Source: CAYVQF01 sp964454015
GTDB taxonomy: Bacteria; Myxococcota_A; Bradymonadia; UBA4248
DNA length: 64,000 bases
Assembly: GCA_964454015.1 (NCBI GenBank)
Contig: CAYVQF010000011.1
Span: forward strand, 43,725 to 107,724
Direction: 5' to 3'
Part shown: positions 1 through 7,659 of the stretch, in pieces
How the letters are laid out: each line of letters begins with the position of its first letter
How positions within the stretch are numbered: the stretch's first letter is position 1
The notes under the pieces: model-generated
What the model saw: the letters and a program-made list of their open reading frames with translations, nothing else
Database searches by the model: none
Told to the model about the DNA's origin: nothing
Made by a program: the position numbers and the translations under genes

Positions 1-1
1 C

Positions 2-1200
2 GTGCGCAAGCGCCAAGAACTGGTGGCCACGGCCGATGGCGTCATGGTCTACGACGACTTCGCCCACCACCCTTCGGCCGTGCGCGAGACCGTGCAGGCC
101 ATCCGCGCGCGCCACCCCGAGGCCACCCTGTGGGGCATCTTCGAGGCCAAGAGCAACACCTCGCGCCGAGCGGTTTTTCAAGATGCCTACCCCGTGGCCC
201 TCGCCGCGTGCCAAGAGGTCATCCTCTCGGCGCCGTGGCGCCAAGACCAGCTCCCCGCCGAGGCCCGCATCGATCTGCCCAAGGTCGTGGAGAGCCTCGA
301 GGCGGCGGGGGTCCGGGCGCACTTCATCCCCGAGGTCGACGCCATCGTCGAGCATCTGGTCGCCCACGTCCGCCCTGGCGACGTCATCCTCGGCATGAGC
401 GGCTCTTCGTTCGGCGGTCTCCACCAGAAGGTGGCGGCGCGACTGGAGGCGCGAGCCCATCAGCGGGTGCTCGGCCAAGCGCCACCGCCCGCGGCGTCAC
501 GGGCAACCCAAGCGCCTTCTCCCATGCCTTCTTTGGGATCCACGTCCCCAGAGGCAGCGCCCGAGCCGGGGCAGGCCCCCCAGACTCAGGCCGACGAAGG
601 CGGCGAAGGCGCGCCCGAGCAGGTCGCATCGCGCCCCGGGGAGGATGAGGCTGCAGACCGAGGAGGGCTGGCGCCGGCGGCGACTGAGCTGACGGCAGCG
701 GAAGTGGATGCGGCAGCGGAAGTGGAAGCGGCAGCGGAAGTGGATGCGGCAGCGGAAGTGGATGCTGAAGCGGAAGTGGAAGCGGCAGCGGAAGTGGAAG
801 CGGCAGCGGAAGTGGAAGCGGCAGCGGAAGTGGAAGCGGCAGCGGAAGTGGAAGCGGCAGCGGAAGTGGAAGCGGCAGCGGAAGTGGAAGCGGNNNNNNN
901 NNNNNNNNNNNNNNNNNNNNNNNNNNNNNNNNNNNNNNNNNNNNNNNNNNNNNNNNNNNNNNNNNNNNNNNNNNNNNNNNNNNNNNNNNNNNNGCAGCGG
1001 AAGTGGAAGCGGCAGCGGAAGTGGAAGCGGCAGCGGAAGTGGAAGCGGAAGCGGAAGTGGAAGCGGCAGCGGAAGTGGAAGCGGCAGCGGAAGTGGAAGC
1101 GGCAGCGGAAGTGGATGCTGAAGCGGAAGTGGATGCGGCTGCGGCTGCGGCTGTGGCAGCGGATGACGGCGGCCGTGGGGCAGATGAGGAGCGGAGCTGA
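2..1200 (+). CDS. mpl: UDP-N-acetylmuramate:L-Ala-gamma-D-Glu-mDAP ligase, 3' part, with repetitive C-terminal tail
   Basis: This is the C-terminal part of a Mur ligase; the gene begins left of the window. The first 150 residues contain the FAHHP motif and the VILGMSGSSFGGLH segment typical of Mpl. Mpl is the cytoplasmic recycling ligase that joins the murein tripeptide to UDP-MurNAc. After the ligase fold (to about base 460) comes a Pro/Ala/Glu-rich linker and then a run of AAEV(E/D)A hexapeptides interrupted by a 100-N gap. With the literal N count the frame after the gap turns into QRKWKR repeats. The AAEVEA frame instead runs cleanly to TGA at 1198-1200, which overlaps the next ATG as TGATG, so I take 1200 as the true end. 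Family members normally stop soon after the ligase domain, so the tail is unusual. Identity is well supported; the exact tail length is unknown. Confidence 0.85.
695..1137 (+). repeat. 18-bp in-frame minisatellite in mpl
   Basis: Tandem 18-bp units (consensus gcagcggaagtggaagcg) encode the hexapeptide AAEVEA or AAEVDA. Eleven units are visible from 695 to 892 and eight from 994 to 1137, separated by the N gap. Most units differ only at the fifth codon (gaa/gat) or first codon (gca/gaa), which suggests recent expansion. In other frames the repeat produces spurious long open frames such as PLPLPL on the minus strand. Confidence 0.9.
894..993. other. Assembly gap (100 N)
   Basis: Exactly 100 Ns lie inside the mpl minisatellite, which is the usual placeholder for a gap of unknown size. 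The flanking repeat phases do not match a 100-base gap. Keeping the AAEVEA frame would need 17 + 18n bases. Confidence 0.97.
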
Positions 1201-2012
1201 TGAGGGATGAGCTCCTCTCGCCGGCGGAGAGGCCGCAGTGGTTGGCACGCCTCGGTGATGGGTTGCGGCGCGGGATGCCGGCGCAGAGCCACCCTTTGCC
1301 GTTGCGTTTTCGCCCCGTGGTGGCCCTGTTGACCACGGCGGTGGTGTTGAGCGCATTGTGGTATTGGGGGCGCCTTCCCTTTTATCGGGCCGTGATCCAG
1401 CCGACCTTCTTCCCTGAGGTGGAGCCGACCCTGGCCGAGCTCTATGGCTATTACTACTTGGCCTTCAGCTCGATCCTGACGCGGATGATCATCCCCTTGG
1501 GGATCATCCTCTTGGTTTTTCGCGACCATCCGCGCAATTTTGGCTTTCGCCTGCGCGGGACCAAGTCCCTGGCCAAGATCTACGTGGTGCTCTTGGCGGG
1601 GATGCTGCCGCTGATGGTCTTGGCCAGTGGTATGGCTTCTTTCCAGGCCAAGTACCCCCTTTATGACTACGCGCATCACTCCCTCTGGCATCTGCTCGTC
1701 TACGAGGTGGCTTATGTGCTGGTCTTTCTCTCGGGTGAGGCCTTTTGGCGTGGTTTTTTGATTTTCTCGTTGGCGCCGGTCTTTGGGCTGTATTCGCTGT
1801 TGATCATGGCCATTCCCTACGCGATGATTCACTTTGGCAAGCCCTTTCCCGAGAGCATGGGGGCCATCGCTGCGGGGGTGATCTTGGGGGCCATCGCCCT
1901 GAAGCACCGCTCTTTTTGGTTTGGCGTGGCTTTGCATGCCAGTATAGGGGTGGGCATGGATTTGCTGTGTCTGTGGCGCAAGGGTGAGCTGTTGACGCTG
2001 TTCACAGGGTAG
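1200..2012 (+). CDS. CPBP-family intramembrane metalloprotease/glutamic protease
   Basis: A 270-residue polytopic membrane protein. The CPBP (Abi/CAAX-like) signature is visible in order: GEAFWRGF with E180 and R184, then H211 in the MIHFGKP segment, then H246 in GVALHAS. Hydrophobic segments lie at about 38-57, 90-107, 125-145, 165-190, 195-212 and 220-250. Members cleave substrates within the membrane: prenylated-protein processing, bacteriocin maturation, or C-terminal sorting tags. The start overlaps the mpl stop (TGATG), so translation is probably coupled, and a kinase gene follows 9 bp later. The substrate is unknown. Because a MYXO-CTERM-like tail occurs at 60.7 kb, a myxosortase-like role is possible but not shown. 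Confidence 0.78.
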   Translation: MRDELLSPAERPQWLARLGDGLRRGMPAQSHPLPLRFRPVVALLTTAVVLSALWYWGRLPFYRAVIQPTFFPEVEPTLAELYGYYYLAFSSILTRMIIPLGIILLVFRDHPRNFGFRLRGTKSLAKIYVVLLAGMLPLMVLASGMASFQAKYPLYDYAHHSLWHLLVYEVAYVLVFLSGEAFWRGFLIFSLAPVFGLYSLLIMAIPYAMIHFGKPFPESMGAIAAGVILGAIALKHRSFWFGVALHASIGVGMDLLCLWRKGELLTLFTG

Positions 2013-2021
2013 AGCGAGCAA

Positions 2022-3440
2022 ATGGGGGCACAGCGTTTTCGGGTCTTGGAGCGCTTGGATGCTGGCGGCATGGCCGAGCTCTTCTGTGGCGTGGCTCAGG
2101 ACGCCCAGGGGAAGGATCGCCTGGTGGCCATCAAGCGGGTGTTGCCAGCGCTGACTGGGCGCCGCCGCGTGGTCCAGATGTTTCTGGATGAGGCGCGCCT
2201 CGGCCTGGTCCTGCGGCATGACAATATCGTCCAGATGCATGACGTCGGGCGGGTCGATGATACCTATTATCAGATCCTGGACTTCGTCGTCGGCGTGGAC
2301 CTGCGGACTCTGCTGGCGTACATCCAGGCCGGGCAGACCTCGCTGCCCTTGTCGTTGGCGGTGGGGATTGCCGTCGAGGTGTGCCAAGGGCTGGCCTTTG
2401 CGCACGCCCTGTGTGATGAGGCAGGGGTAGCGCTGCGCATCGTCCATCGCGATCTCAATCCCGGGAACATTTTGTTGTCCGAGCGCGGTGGGGTGAAGGT
2501 CAGCGATTTTGGCTTGGCCAGGTCCCGCTCTCACCTTGAGCGGACGGGGCCTGGGCTGATCAAGGGGACCTTTGCCTACCTCTCGCCGGAGGCGGCCTAT
2601 GGCGATCCCGTCGATGCGCGGGCAGATGTCTTCGCCGTTGGGATCTTGTTGTGGGAGATGATCGCGGGGCGCTGCCTTTTTGGCGGGGGCGGCGACGTCG
2701 AGGCTTTGGATCTGGTGCGGCGGGCCCAAGTACCGCGCTTGAGTGAGCGTCATCCGGAGGTGAATCCTGCGCTGGAGACGATCGTGCAAAAGGCGTTGGC
2801 TCGGGACAAGGCGCGGCGCTTCGCCAGCGCCGCTGCGCTGGCCCATGCCTTGCGCCAGTGGCAGGCCGAAGCGGGCGCGCCCTTTCGCGCTGACGACCTA
2901 GGGGCATGGGTGCAGCGCTGCCGCGCCGCGTCGCAACAGCGCTGGCGCCGTGGCGCGGTCGAAGAGGCGGTGGAGGCCGAGCTGGGCCGTTTCGTCTCGG
3001 TGGCAGAGCGGGCCGGACCCGGGGCGCCGCCGGCGCTGGAGGCCCCTGGGACCTGGCACGATCTAGCGGATCTGCAGGTGCTGCGTGGCAAGCAACACGG
3101 TGCGGCCTTCGTGAACCGCCTGGAGCCGAGTGGCGTGAGCGCCCTCATCCCCATCGATGTCGTCCATGAGGCGATGGCAGATTTCGTGGGGATCACCGAG
3201 GCCGCAGGCGAGGTGGCGGCGCCAGCGATTGCGGCGGTCGATGATGCCAGCACTGCAGTGAAGTCCGCGGCCACGGACGCGTTGCCCCGAGAAAACCCAA
3301 GGGGTGCGGCGCCCATGGTGCGGGAGGATTTGTCAGGGCTGGCCGCGCCGACAGTGGCGCGCGGGTGGCTGTGGTGCTTCGGTGGCTTGGGACTTTTGGT
3401 CGTCGGCTTGCTCCTGTGGCTGCGCCTTCGCGCCGGCTAG
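2022..3440 (+). CDS. Membrane-anchored Hanks-type Ser/Thr protein kinase
   Basis: 472 residues. The kinase domain spans about residues 6-280: glycine loop LDAGGMAELF (12-21), VAIK Lys38, catalytic loop VHRDLNPGN with D144, SDFG with D162, and SPE in place of APE at about 188-190. The GGMAE loop and the absence of Lys after HRDL are common in myxobacterial kinases, so activity is expected. A low-complexity linker leads to a single transmembrane helix at about 447-467 that ends the protein, so this is a tail-anchored cytoplasmic kinase without an extracellular sensor. It follows the CPBP gene closely and is probably co-transcribed with it. Its substrates are not evident. Confidence 0.88.
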   Translation: MGAQRFRVLERLDAGGMAELFCGVAQDAQGKDRLVAIKRVLPALTGRRRVVQMFLDEARLGLVLRHDNIVQMHDVGRVDDTYYQILDFVVGVDLRTLLAYIQAGQTSLPLSLAVGIAVEVCQGLAFAHALCDEAGVALRIVHRDLNPGNILLSERGGVKVSDFGLARSRSHLERTGPGLIKGTFAYLSPEAAYGDPVDARADVFAVGILLWEMIAGRCLFGGGGDVEALDLVRRAQVPRLSERHPEVNPALETIVQKALARDKARRFASAAALAHALRQWQAEAGAPFRADDLGAWVQRCRAASQQRWRRGAVEEAVEAELGRFVSVAERAGPGAPPALEAPGTWHDLADLQVLRGKQHGAAFVNRLEPSGVSALIPIDVVHEAMADFVGITEAAGEVAAPAIAAVDDASTAVKSAATDALPRENPRGAAPMVREDLSGLAAPTVARGWLWCFGGLGLLVVGLLLWLRLRAG

Positions 3441-3592
3441 GAGGTGGGTCCCTCAGAGGGCGTCGAGGCGGCGGCGGCCGCGCCTGGGAGGCTTCGTTGG
3501 TGTGGCGGCTGGTGTCGTCCGGTGGGCTGCTTTATCTTCGGCGGCCATAGCGGCGGGGGTGGGCCCCGCCGTGGCAGTGAGGAGGCGTTTTT

Positions 3593-5599
3593 ATGATGGG
3601 GCTTCGCGGGTCTTTGGTAGCCCTTGGGTTGTCGTTGGCTTTGGTGAGCTGCAGTGGGGTGGGCCCTGAGGTGCGGGGCACGGACGGTGTGAACGTGGTT
3701 GCTGCGCCTGAAGGTGAGGCGCCAATGGGAGGGCCGCGCCTTGCCCGCCGTGTGCCCGCTGGCGCACCGGTGGTGGTATTTTGGGCGAATTACGCGGCGT
3801 TTTTGTCGGCCTCGGGTCAGGAGGCGGTGTGGGGGCGTTACCCCGAAATCATGCGGAAGGTGCGAGCGGAACTCGAGGAGAGTTTTTTCTTCGATCCCAT
3901 GGATTTGCCATGGCTGGAGGAGGCTGGCCTCGAGGTCGACGGGCCACTGGCGCTGGCCTGGCTCGATGCGCGTGCGCCGGCCTTTGCGATTTTGATGGAG
4001 GTCCGTGACGAGACGCGACTGTTGGCGAAGGCCAAGGCGTTGGGAGAGAGCGGGACCGTTCGCTGGGAGGTGACGCAACAGGGGGATTGCCAACTGTTCA
4101 GTGCCCAGGTGCGCTCCAATACGCCTGGGATGACCTTGGTGGTGGGTGCCGAAGTGGCCATGTTGGTTTTCGCCGATGCGCCCAAAATGGCGGGTGCATT
4201 GGCCATGTTGCAAGCCCGGGATAGCTTGGCGGCGTCGGCGGCCTTCATCGACGCGGCGGAGGCCGTGCTGGGTGGAGGCCGGGATGCGGCCAATTTCTTT
4301 TACGTGGCGCCGTCTTTTCTGGCTCGGGTCTTGATCGCCGAGATCGACAAGGAGATTCAGGGGATCGACCAGGGTACGCGTCTGCGGAAGACTGAGTGGG
4401 AGCAGGACTGGGATCGTCGGCGCAGGCGGGAGCTCGAGAGCGAACGGGCTGCCGTGCAGGCGTGGTTGGGTCCAGTGGATTACGTCGCCGCGAGCTGGGA
4501 GGTCGATGGGCCCGTGTTGCGCTGGGATGGACGGATACGGGCGGCGGCCGATGCGGCGCTGCGGCGCCTCTTTCGCGAGGGCGCCTTGTCGCCCGCCATG
4601 GCCAAGCTCATGGCTGCGCCTGATGTCCTCCTCTTTGGGCGTTTGGATTTAGCCACGGCTTTGCATGCTGCTGGGGTGCTGGCTGAGACGGCGCCCGAGG
4701 CTCTCTTTGCGGAGCTGGATCACTTGATGGCGTCGGCTTTCGAGCTGACCTTCAGCGGTGACATTTTACCGCTCTTGGATGGCGACATCTCCCTCAGCTT
4801 GCGTTTTGCCGAGGACTTATTTGCAGAGTTGGCCGAGAAAGCGGGCTCGGTGCGGATGACGTTGGGGGTCGGGGTCAAGGATCCAGAGCAGATGCGATTG
4901 CACTTACAGAGTTTTTTCGATTGGACTCCCCTTCGTCTTTTTGCGCGTGAGCACGCCGATGGGCGAGGATGGCGCGTGGTGCTCCCGGTGCCGATGTGGG
5001 GGGAGGCGGTGTTGATGGCGGCCCCCATCGATGTGTTCCTTTGGGAGAACACCTTGGTGGTGAGCACGGATCCCGAGGCGATTCAGGTGGCGGCGGGGCA
5101 AGCGGGAGGCGACGGCGTGGCGCGCTTCGATGGGCTGAGTGCTTCGGCGCTGCTGCACATGAACTGGAGCTGGACGGCGCTCTTTGCCCTGCACTCGGGC
5201 TATGACTGGGATGCGGATCCCTACGATTCCTGGCCCGATCTCCCCCACTCGCCAGAGGCTGCCGAGGCCAAGGCCGCCTACGTGGCGCTGGTGCGAGAGG
5301 CGCGGCAGGCTTCCCAGGCTCAACGCGAGATCGAGGTGCGGGAGATGGCGCGGATGGTGCGCCTTCTGGGCCCGCTGACCATCGTGCTCGACGTTCAGCC
5401 TGAGGTGCTGTCTTTCAGTTGGCAACAACACCTGGGGGACAGCAGCCTTGGTGAAGCGCTGGCGGGTATCATCGATGCCATCGAGGCGACGCAGAAGGCA
5501 TCGCGGGAAAAGCAGGACGTCTGGCAGCAGCATTGGCCTGCGATTTCGGCGGCATCAGAGTTGTACCAGCAGGTAAGGATGCGAGATGCCGGTTTTTGA
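3593..5599 (+). CDS. Large lipoprotein of unknown function
   Basis: 668 residues. It starts with an n-region, a hydrophobic stretch and the lipobox LVSC, so it should be exported and lipidated at Cys20. The start ATG at 3593 follows a GAGGAGG-like Shine-Dalgarno. The mature part is mixed alpha/beta with several blocks such as PDVLLFGRLDLATAL and DGDISLSL. This resembles DUF3352-type envelope proteins, in which repeated modules measure a bounded function, but that resemblance is weak and from memory. The C-terminal third is helical and charged. It sits between a kinase and a dehydrogenase gene, separated by 152 bp upstream and 33 bp downstream. I do not recognise a function. Confidence 0.8.
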   Translation: MMGLRGSLVALGLSLALVSCSGVGPEVRGTDGVNVVAAPEGEAPMGGPRLARRVPAGAPVVVFWANYAAFLSASGQEAVWGRYPEIMRKVRAELEESFFFDPMDLPWLEEAGLEVDGPLALAWLDARAPAFAILMEVRDETRLLAKAKALGESGTVRWEVTQQGDCQLFSAQVRSNTPGMTLVVGAEVAMLVFADAPKMAGALAMLQARDSLAASAAFIDAAEAVLGGGRDAANFFYVAPSFLARVLIAEIDKEIQGIDQGTRLRKTEWEQDWDRRRRRELESERAAVQAWLGPVDYVAASWEVDGPVLRWDGRIRAAADAALRRLFREGALSPAMAKLMAAPDVLLFGRLDLATALHAAGVLAETAPEALFAELDHLMASAFELTFSGDILPLLDGDISLSLRFAEDLFAELAEKAGSVRMTLGVGVKDPEQMRLHLQSFFDWTPLRLFAREHADGRGWRVVLPVPMWGEAVLMAAPIDVFLWENTLVVSTDPEAIQVAAGQAGGDGVARFDGLSASALLHMNWSWTALFALHSGYDWDADPYDSWPDLPHSPEAAEAKAAYVALVREARQASQAQREIEVREMARMVRLLGPLTIVLDVQPEVLSFSWQQHLGDSSLGEALAGIIDAIEATQKASREKQDVWQQHWPAISAASELYQQVRMRDAGF

Positions 5600-5632
5600 C
5601 ACGGTTTTTTCCACGCAAAAAGGAAGGCCATC

Positions 5633-6646
5633 GTGCAGGTAGGGGTAACGGGTGCAACGGGTCATATTGGGGCCAACATGGTGCGGGCGCTGTTGGCGGC
5701 GGGACATGAGGTGCGCGCCGTGGTGCATCGCGAGACGAAGGCGTTGGACGGCCTCGCCGTGACGCGCGTCGAGGCCGATGTCTGTGAGCCTGCCTCGCTG
5801 GAGGGAGCTTTTCAGGGCTGCGAGGTGGTCTACCACCTGGCAGGTATGATCGCGCTTGCCGGTGTGCCCCACCGTCAGATCTGGGCTGTGAACCGGGAGG
5901 GGGTGCGTCACGTCTGTGCCGCCGCTCTCGCCGCCGGGGTTCGGCGTCTGGTTCATTTTAGCTCGTGCCATGCCTATGATTTGCGCATCTTTGGGCGCCC
6001 CATCGATGAGACCCATCCACGCGCCGTTGGGGCCGGTTTGGGCCACTACGACCGCTCCAAAGCGGCGGGAGAGGAAGCGGTACGCGAGGCGATCGGGGCT
6101 GGCTTGGACGCGGTGATCATCAACCCGACGGCGGTGATTGGGCCTTACGACTTCCGCCCATCGCGCATAGGTCGGGTTTTTCAACTGCTGGCGCGTGGAC
6201 GCCTCCCTTTATTGCTGGATGGCGGATTCGATTGGGTGGACGTCCGTGATCTGGTCGCGGCGGGGATGGCGGCGGCCGAGCATGGGCGCTGCGGTGAGAA
6301 CTACTTGGTGGGCGGGCACTGGACCAGCGTCAAAGAGCTCGCGGCGCTGGTGGGTGAGGTCCTGTCGCGCTCGGTGCCGCAGCGCGTTTGCCCCTATCCG
6401 CTGGCGCGCCTGGGGGCTCCCTTTGGCGACGCCCTGGCGTGGGTGGTGCGACGTGAGCCATTGTTCACCACGGAGTCGATCCGCGCGTTGCGTGGCAACA
6501 CCCACTTCGATTGCCGCAAGGCGATGGCGGAGCTCAACCATGCTCCGCGCCCTTTGCGTGAGACCGTGGCTGACATTTATGGGTTTTTTGCCGATCCACA
6601 GGGTTTCGCCGCGGGCGCGTTGCCAACGATGGGAGTACCAGGGTGA
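5633..6646 (+). CDS. Extended short-chain dehydrogenase (NAD-dependent epimerase/3beta-HSD-like)
   Basis: 337 residues with the N-terminal dinucleotide-binding motif GATGHIG (residues 7-13), an acidic residue after strand 2 (VEADV), and the catalytic YDRSK (Y139, K143) with Ser110/111 upstream. This is the extended-SDR family, which includes sugar epimerases, dihydroflavonol reductases and 3beta-hydroxysteroid dehydrogenases/C4-decarboxylases. GTG 5633 is chosen because AAGGAAGG lies just upstream. The stop overlaps the start of the next gene by 4 bases (GTGA), so the two are translationally coupled. Since the partner is a steroid-5-alpha-reductase homologue, a sterol or polyprenoid substrate is a reasonable inference; sequence alone does not fix it. 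Confidence 0.82.
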   Translation: MQVGVTGATGHIGANMVRALLAAGHEVRAVVHRETKALDGLAVTRVEADVCEPASLEGAFQGCEVVYHLAGMIALAGVPHRQIWAVNREGVRHVCAAALAAGVRRLVHFSSCHAYDLRIFGRPIDETHPRAVGAGLGHYDRSKAAGEEAVREAIGAGLDAVIINPTAVIGPYDFRPSRIGRVFQLLARGRLPLLLDGGFDWVDVRDLVAAGMAAAEHGRCGENYLVGGHWTSVKELAALVGEVLSRSVPQRVCPYPLARLGAPFGDALAWVVRREPLFTTESIRALRGNTHFDCRKAMAELNHAPRPLRETVADIYGFFADPQGFAAGALPTMGVPG

Positions 6647-7398
6647 GTGAAGCGGATCTATATCGGTGGGTGTTGTGGGCAGTCTTTGCGTTGGCGCTCC
6701 TGACGGTCGGCGCGTTGTCCGTGATGAGCGCGCCCTATGGCCGGCACGCGCGGCAGGGTTGGGGCCCGTCGCTGCCGGCGCGTTGGGCGTGGGTGCTGAT
6801 GGAGTCGCCCTCGTCTCTCGGATTCTTGGTGTTGTTCTTCTTCGGGACCCATGCGGCGAGCGTGGTTCCCCTGCTCTTTCTCGTGCTGTGGCAGAGCCAC
6901 TACGTGCACCGCACCTTCATTTACCCGGCGCGCTTGCCACAGGGCACCAAGCCGATGCCCTTCTTGGTGGTGTCGATGGGGTTTTCGTTCAATATTCTGA
7001 ATATGTATCTCAATTCTCGGTGGATCTCTCACTGGGGTGACTATGCCACGGCATGGTTGTGGGATCCCCGTTTCGTCGTGGGGGTGCTGCTCTTTGGCCT
7101 GGGCTACTTCATCAATCGCAGGGCCGACGCGATCCTATTGTTGCTGCGACGTCGTGGTGAGGGTTATCAAATCCCCCAAGGCTTTCTGTACCGCTTCGTT
7201 TCGTGTCCGAACTATCTGGGCGAGATCGTCCTGTGGTGTGGTTGGGCCGTGGCGACTTGGTCTTGGGCCGGGCTGGCCTTTGCGGTCTACACGATGGCGA
7301 ACTTGGCGCCGCGGGCTCTGCAGCACCATCGCTGGTATCAGCGAACCTTCCCGTCTTATCCGAGCGAACGTCGGGCTTTGGTGCCCTTCATCCTTTGA
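6643..7398 (+). CDS. 3-oxo-5-alpha-steroid 4-dehydrogenase (SRD5A-type) homologue
   Basis: 251 residues, the usual length of SRD5A enzymes, with six to seven hydrophobic segments. It matches animal SRD5A1/2 along its whole length: YGRHARQGWGPSLPARWAW, then E54 in MESPSS and H86-Y87 in QSHYVHRTFIYP (counterparts of the catalytic Glu57 and Tyr91 of human SRD5A2). Further matches are SRWISHWGDY, a DPRF segment, CPNYLGEIVLWCGW (NADPH-binding region), HHRWY and a C-terminal ALVPFIL. The family reduces a C=C bond conjugated to a carbonyl in steroids, polyprenals or enoyl-CoAs using NADPH. The GTG start overlaps the upstream SDR stop. Bacterial members are uncommon but known. The substrate is not determined; the class assignment is firm. 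Confidence 0.88.
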   Translation: MSEADLYRWVLWAVFALALLTVGALSVMSAPYGRHARQGWGPSLPARWAWVLMESPSSLGFLVLFFFGTHAASVVPLLFLVLWQSHYVHRTFIYPARLPQGTKPMPFLVVSMGFSFNILNMYLNSRWISHWGDYATAWLWDPRFVVGVLLFGLGYFINRRADAILLLLRRRGEGYQIPQGFLYRFVSCPNYLGEIVLWCGWAVATWSWAGLAFAVYTMANLAPRALQHHRWYQRTFPSYPSERRALVPFIL

Positions 7399-7478
7399 GC
7401 CACGGGCGCAATGGGGGCGAATCTTTGGCTGTCCTAGTTGGGCGCAGGCACCTGGGAACGATGTTTACACAAGAGGCC

Positions 7479-7506
7479 TTGAACGCAGGAGACATGCCGA
7501 TATACT
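7479..7506 (+). promoter_or_regulatory. Candidate sigma70 promoter for the 7660 lipoprotein gene
   Basis: TTGAAC (7479-7484), a 16-bp spacer and TATACT (7501-7506) form a near-consensus housekeeping promoter inside a 261-bp intergenic region, about 150 bp before the start codon. Confidence 0.5.
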
Positions 7507-7659
7507 GAGGCGAGGTCTTGCTGCGCTGGGGCCGAGTGTGGACCGTTTTTGTCGGTCATGGGTTGCGTTATGCAAAGAGACAGGTTATCAGAGTGCGGAA
7601 CGATGCTGGAGTCTATTCGCGGCAGTGCGAGGTTTGACGTTGAGTAAGGAGTGGTACAT

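Noticed and set aside
695..1137. Regular repeats as a possible CRISPR array
   Set aside because: Units are directly adjacent, 18 bp, with no spacers, and they encode an in-frame hexapeptide.
384..2846. Minus-strand open frame of 820 residues with PLPLPL repeats
   Set aside because: It runs antisense to mpl, the CPBP gene and the kinase, includes the N gap, and is kept open by the minisatellite. No family motifs.
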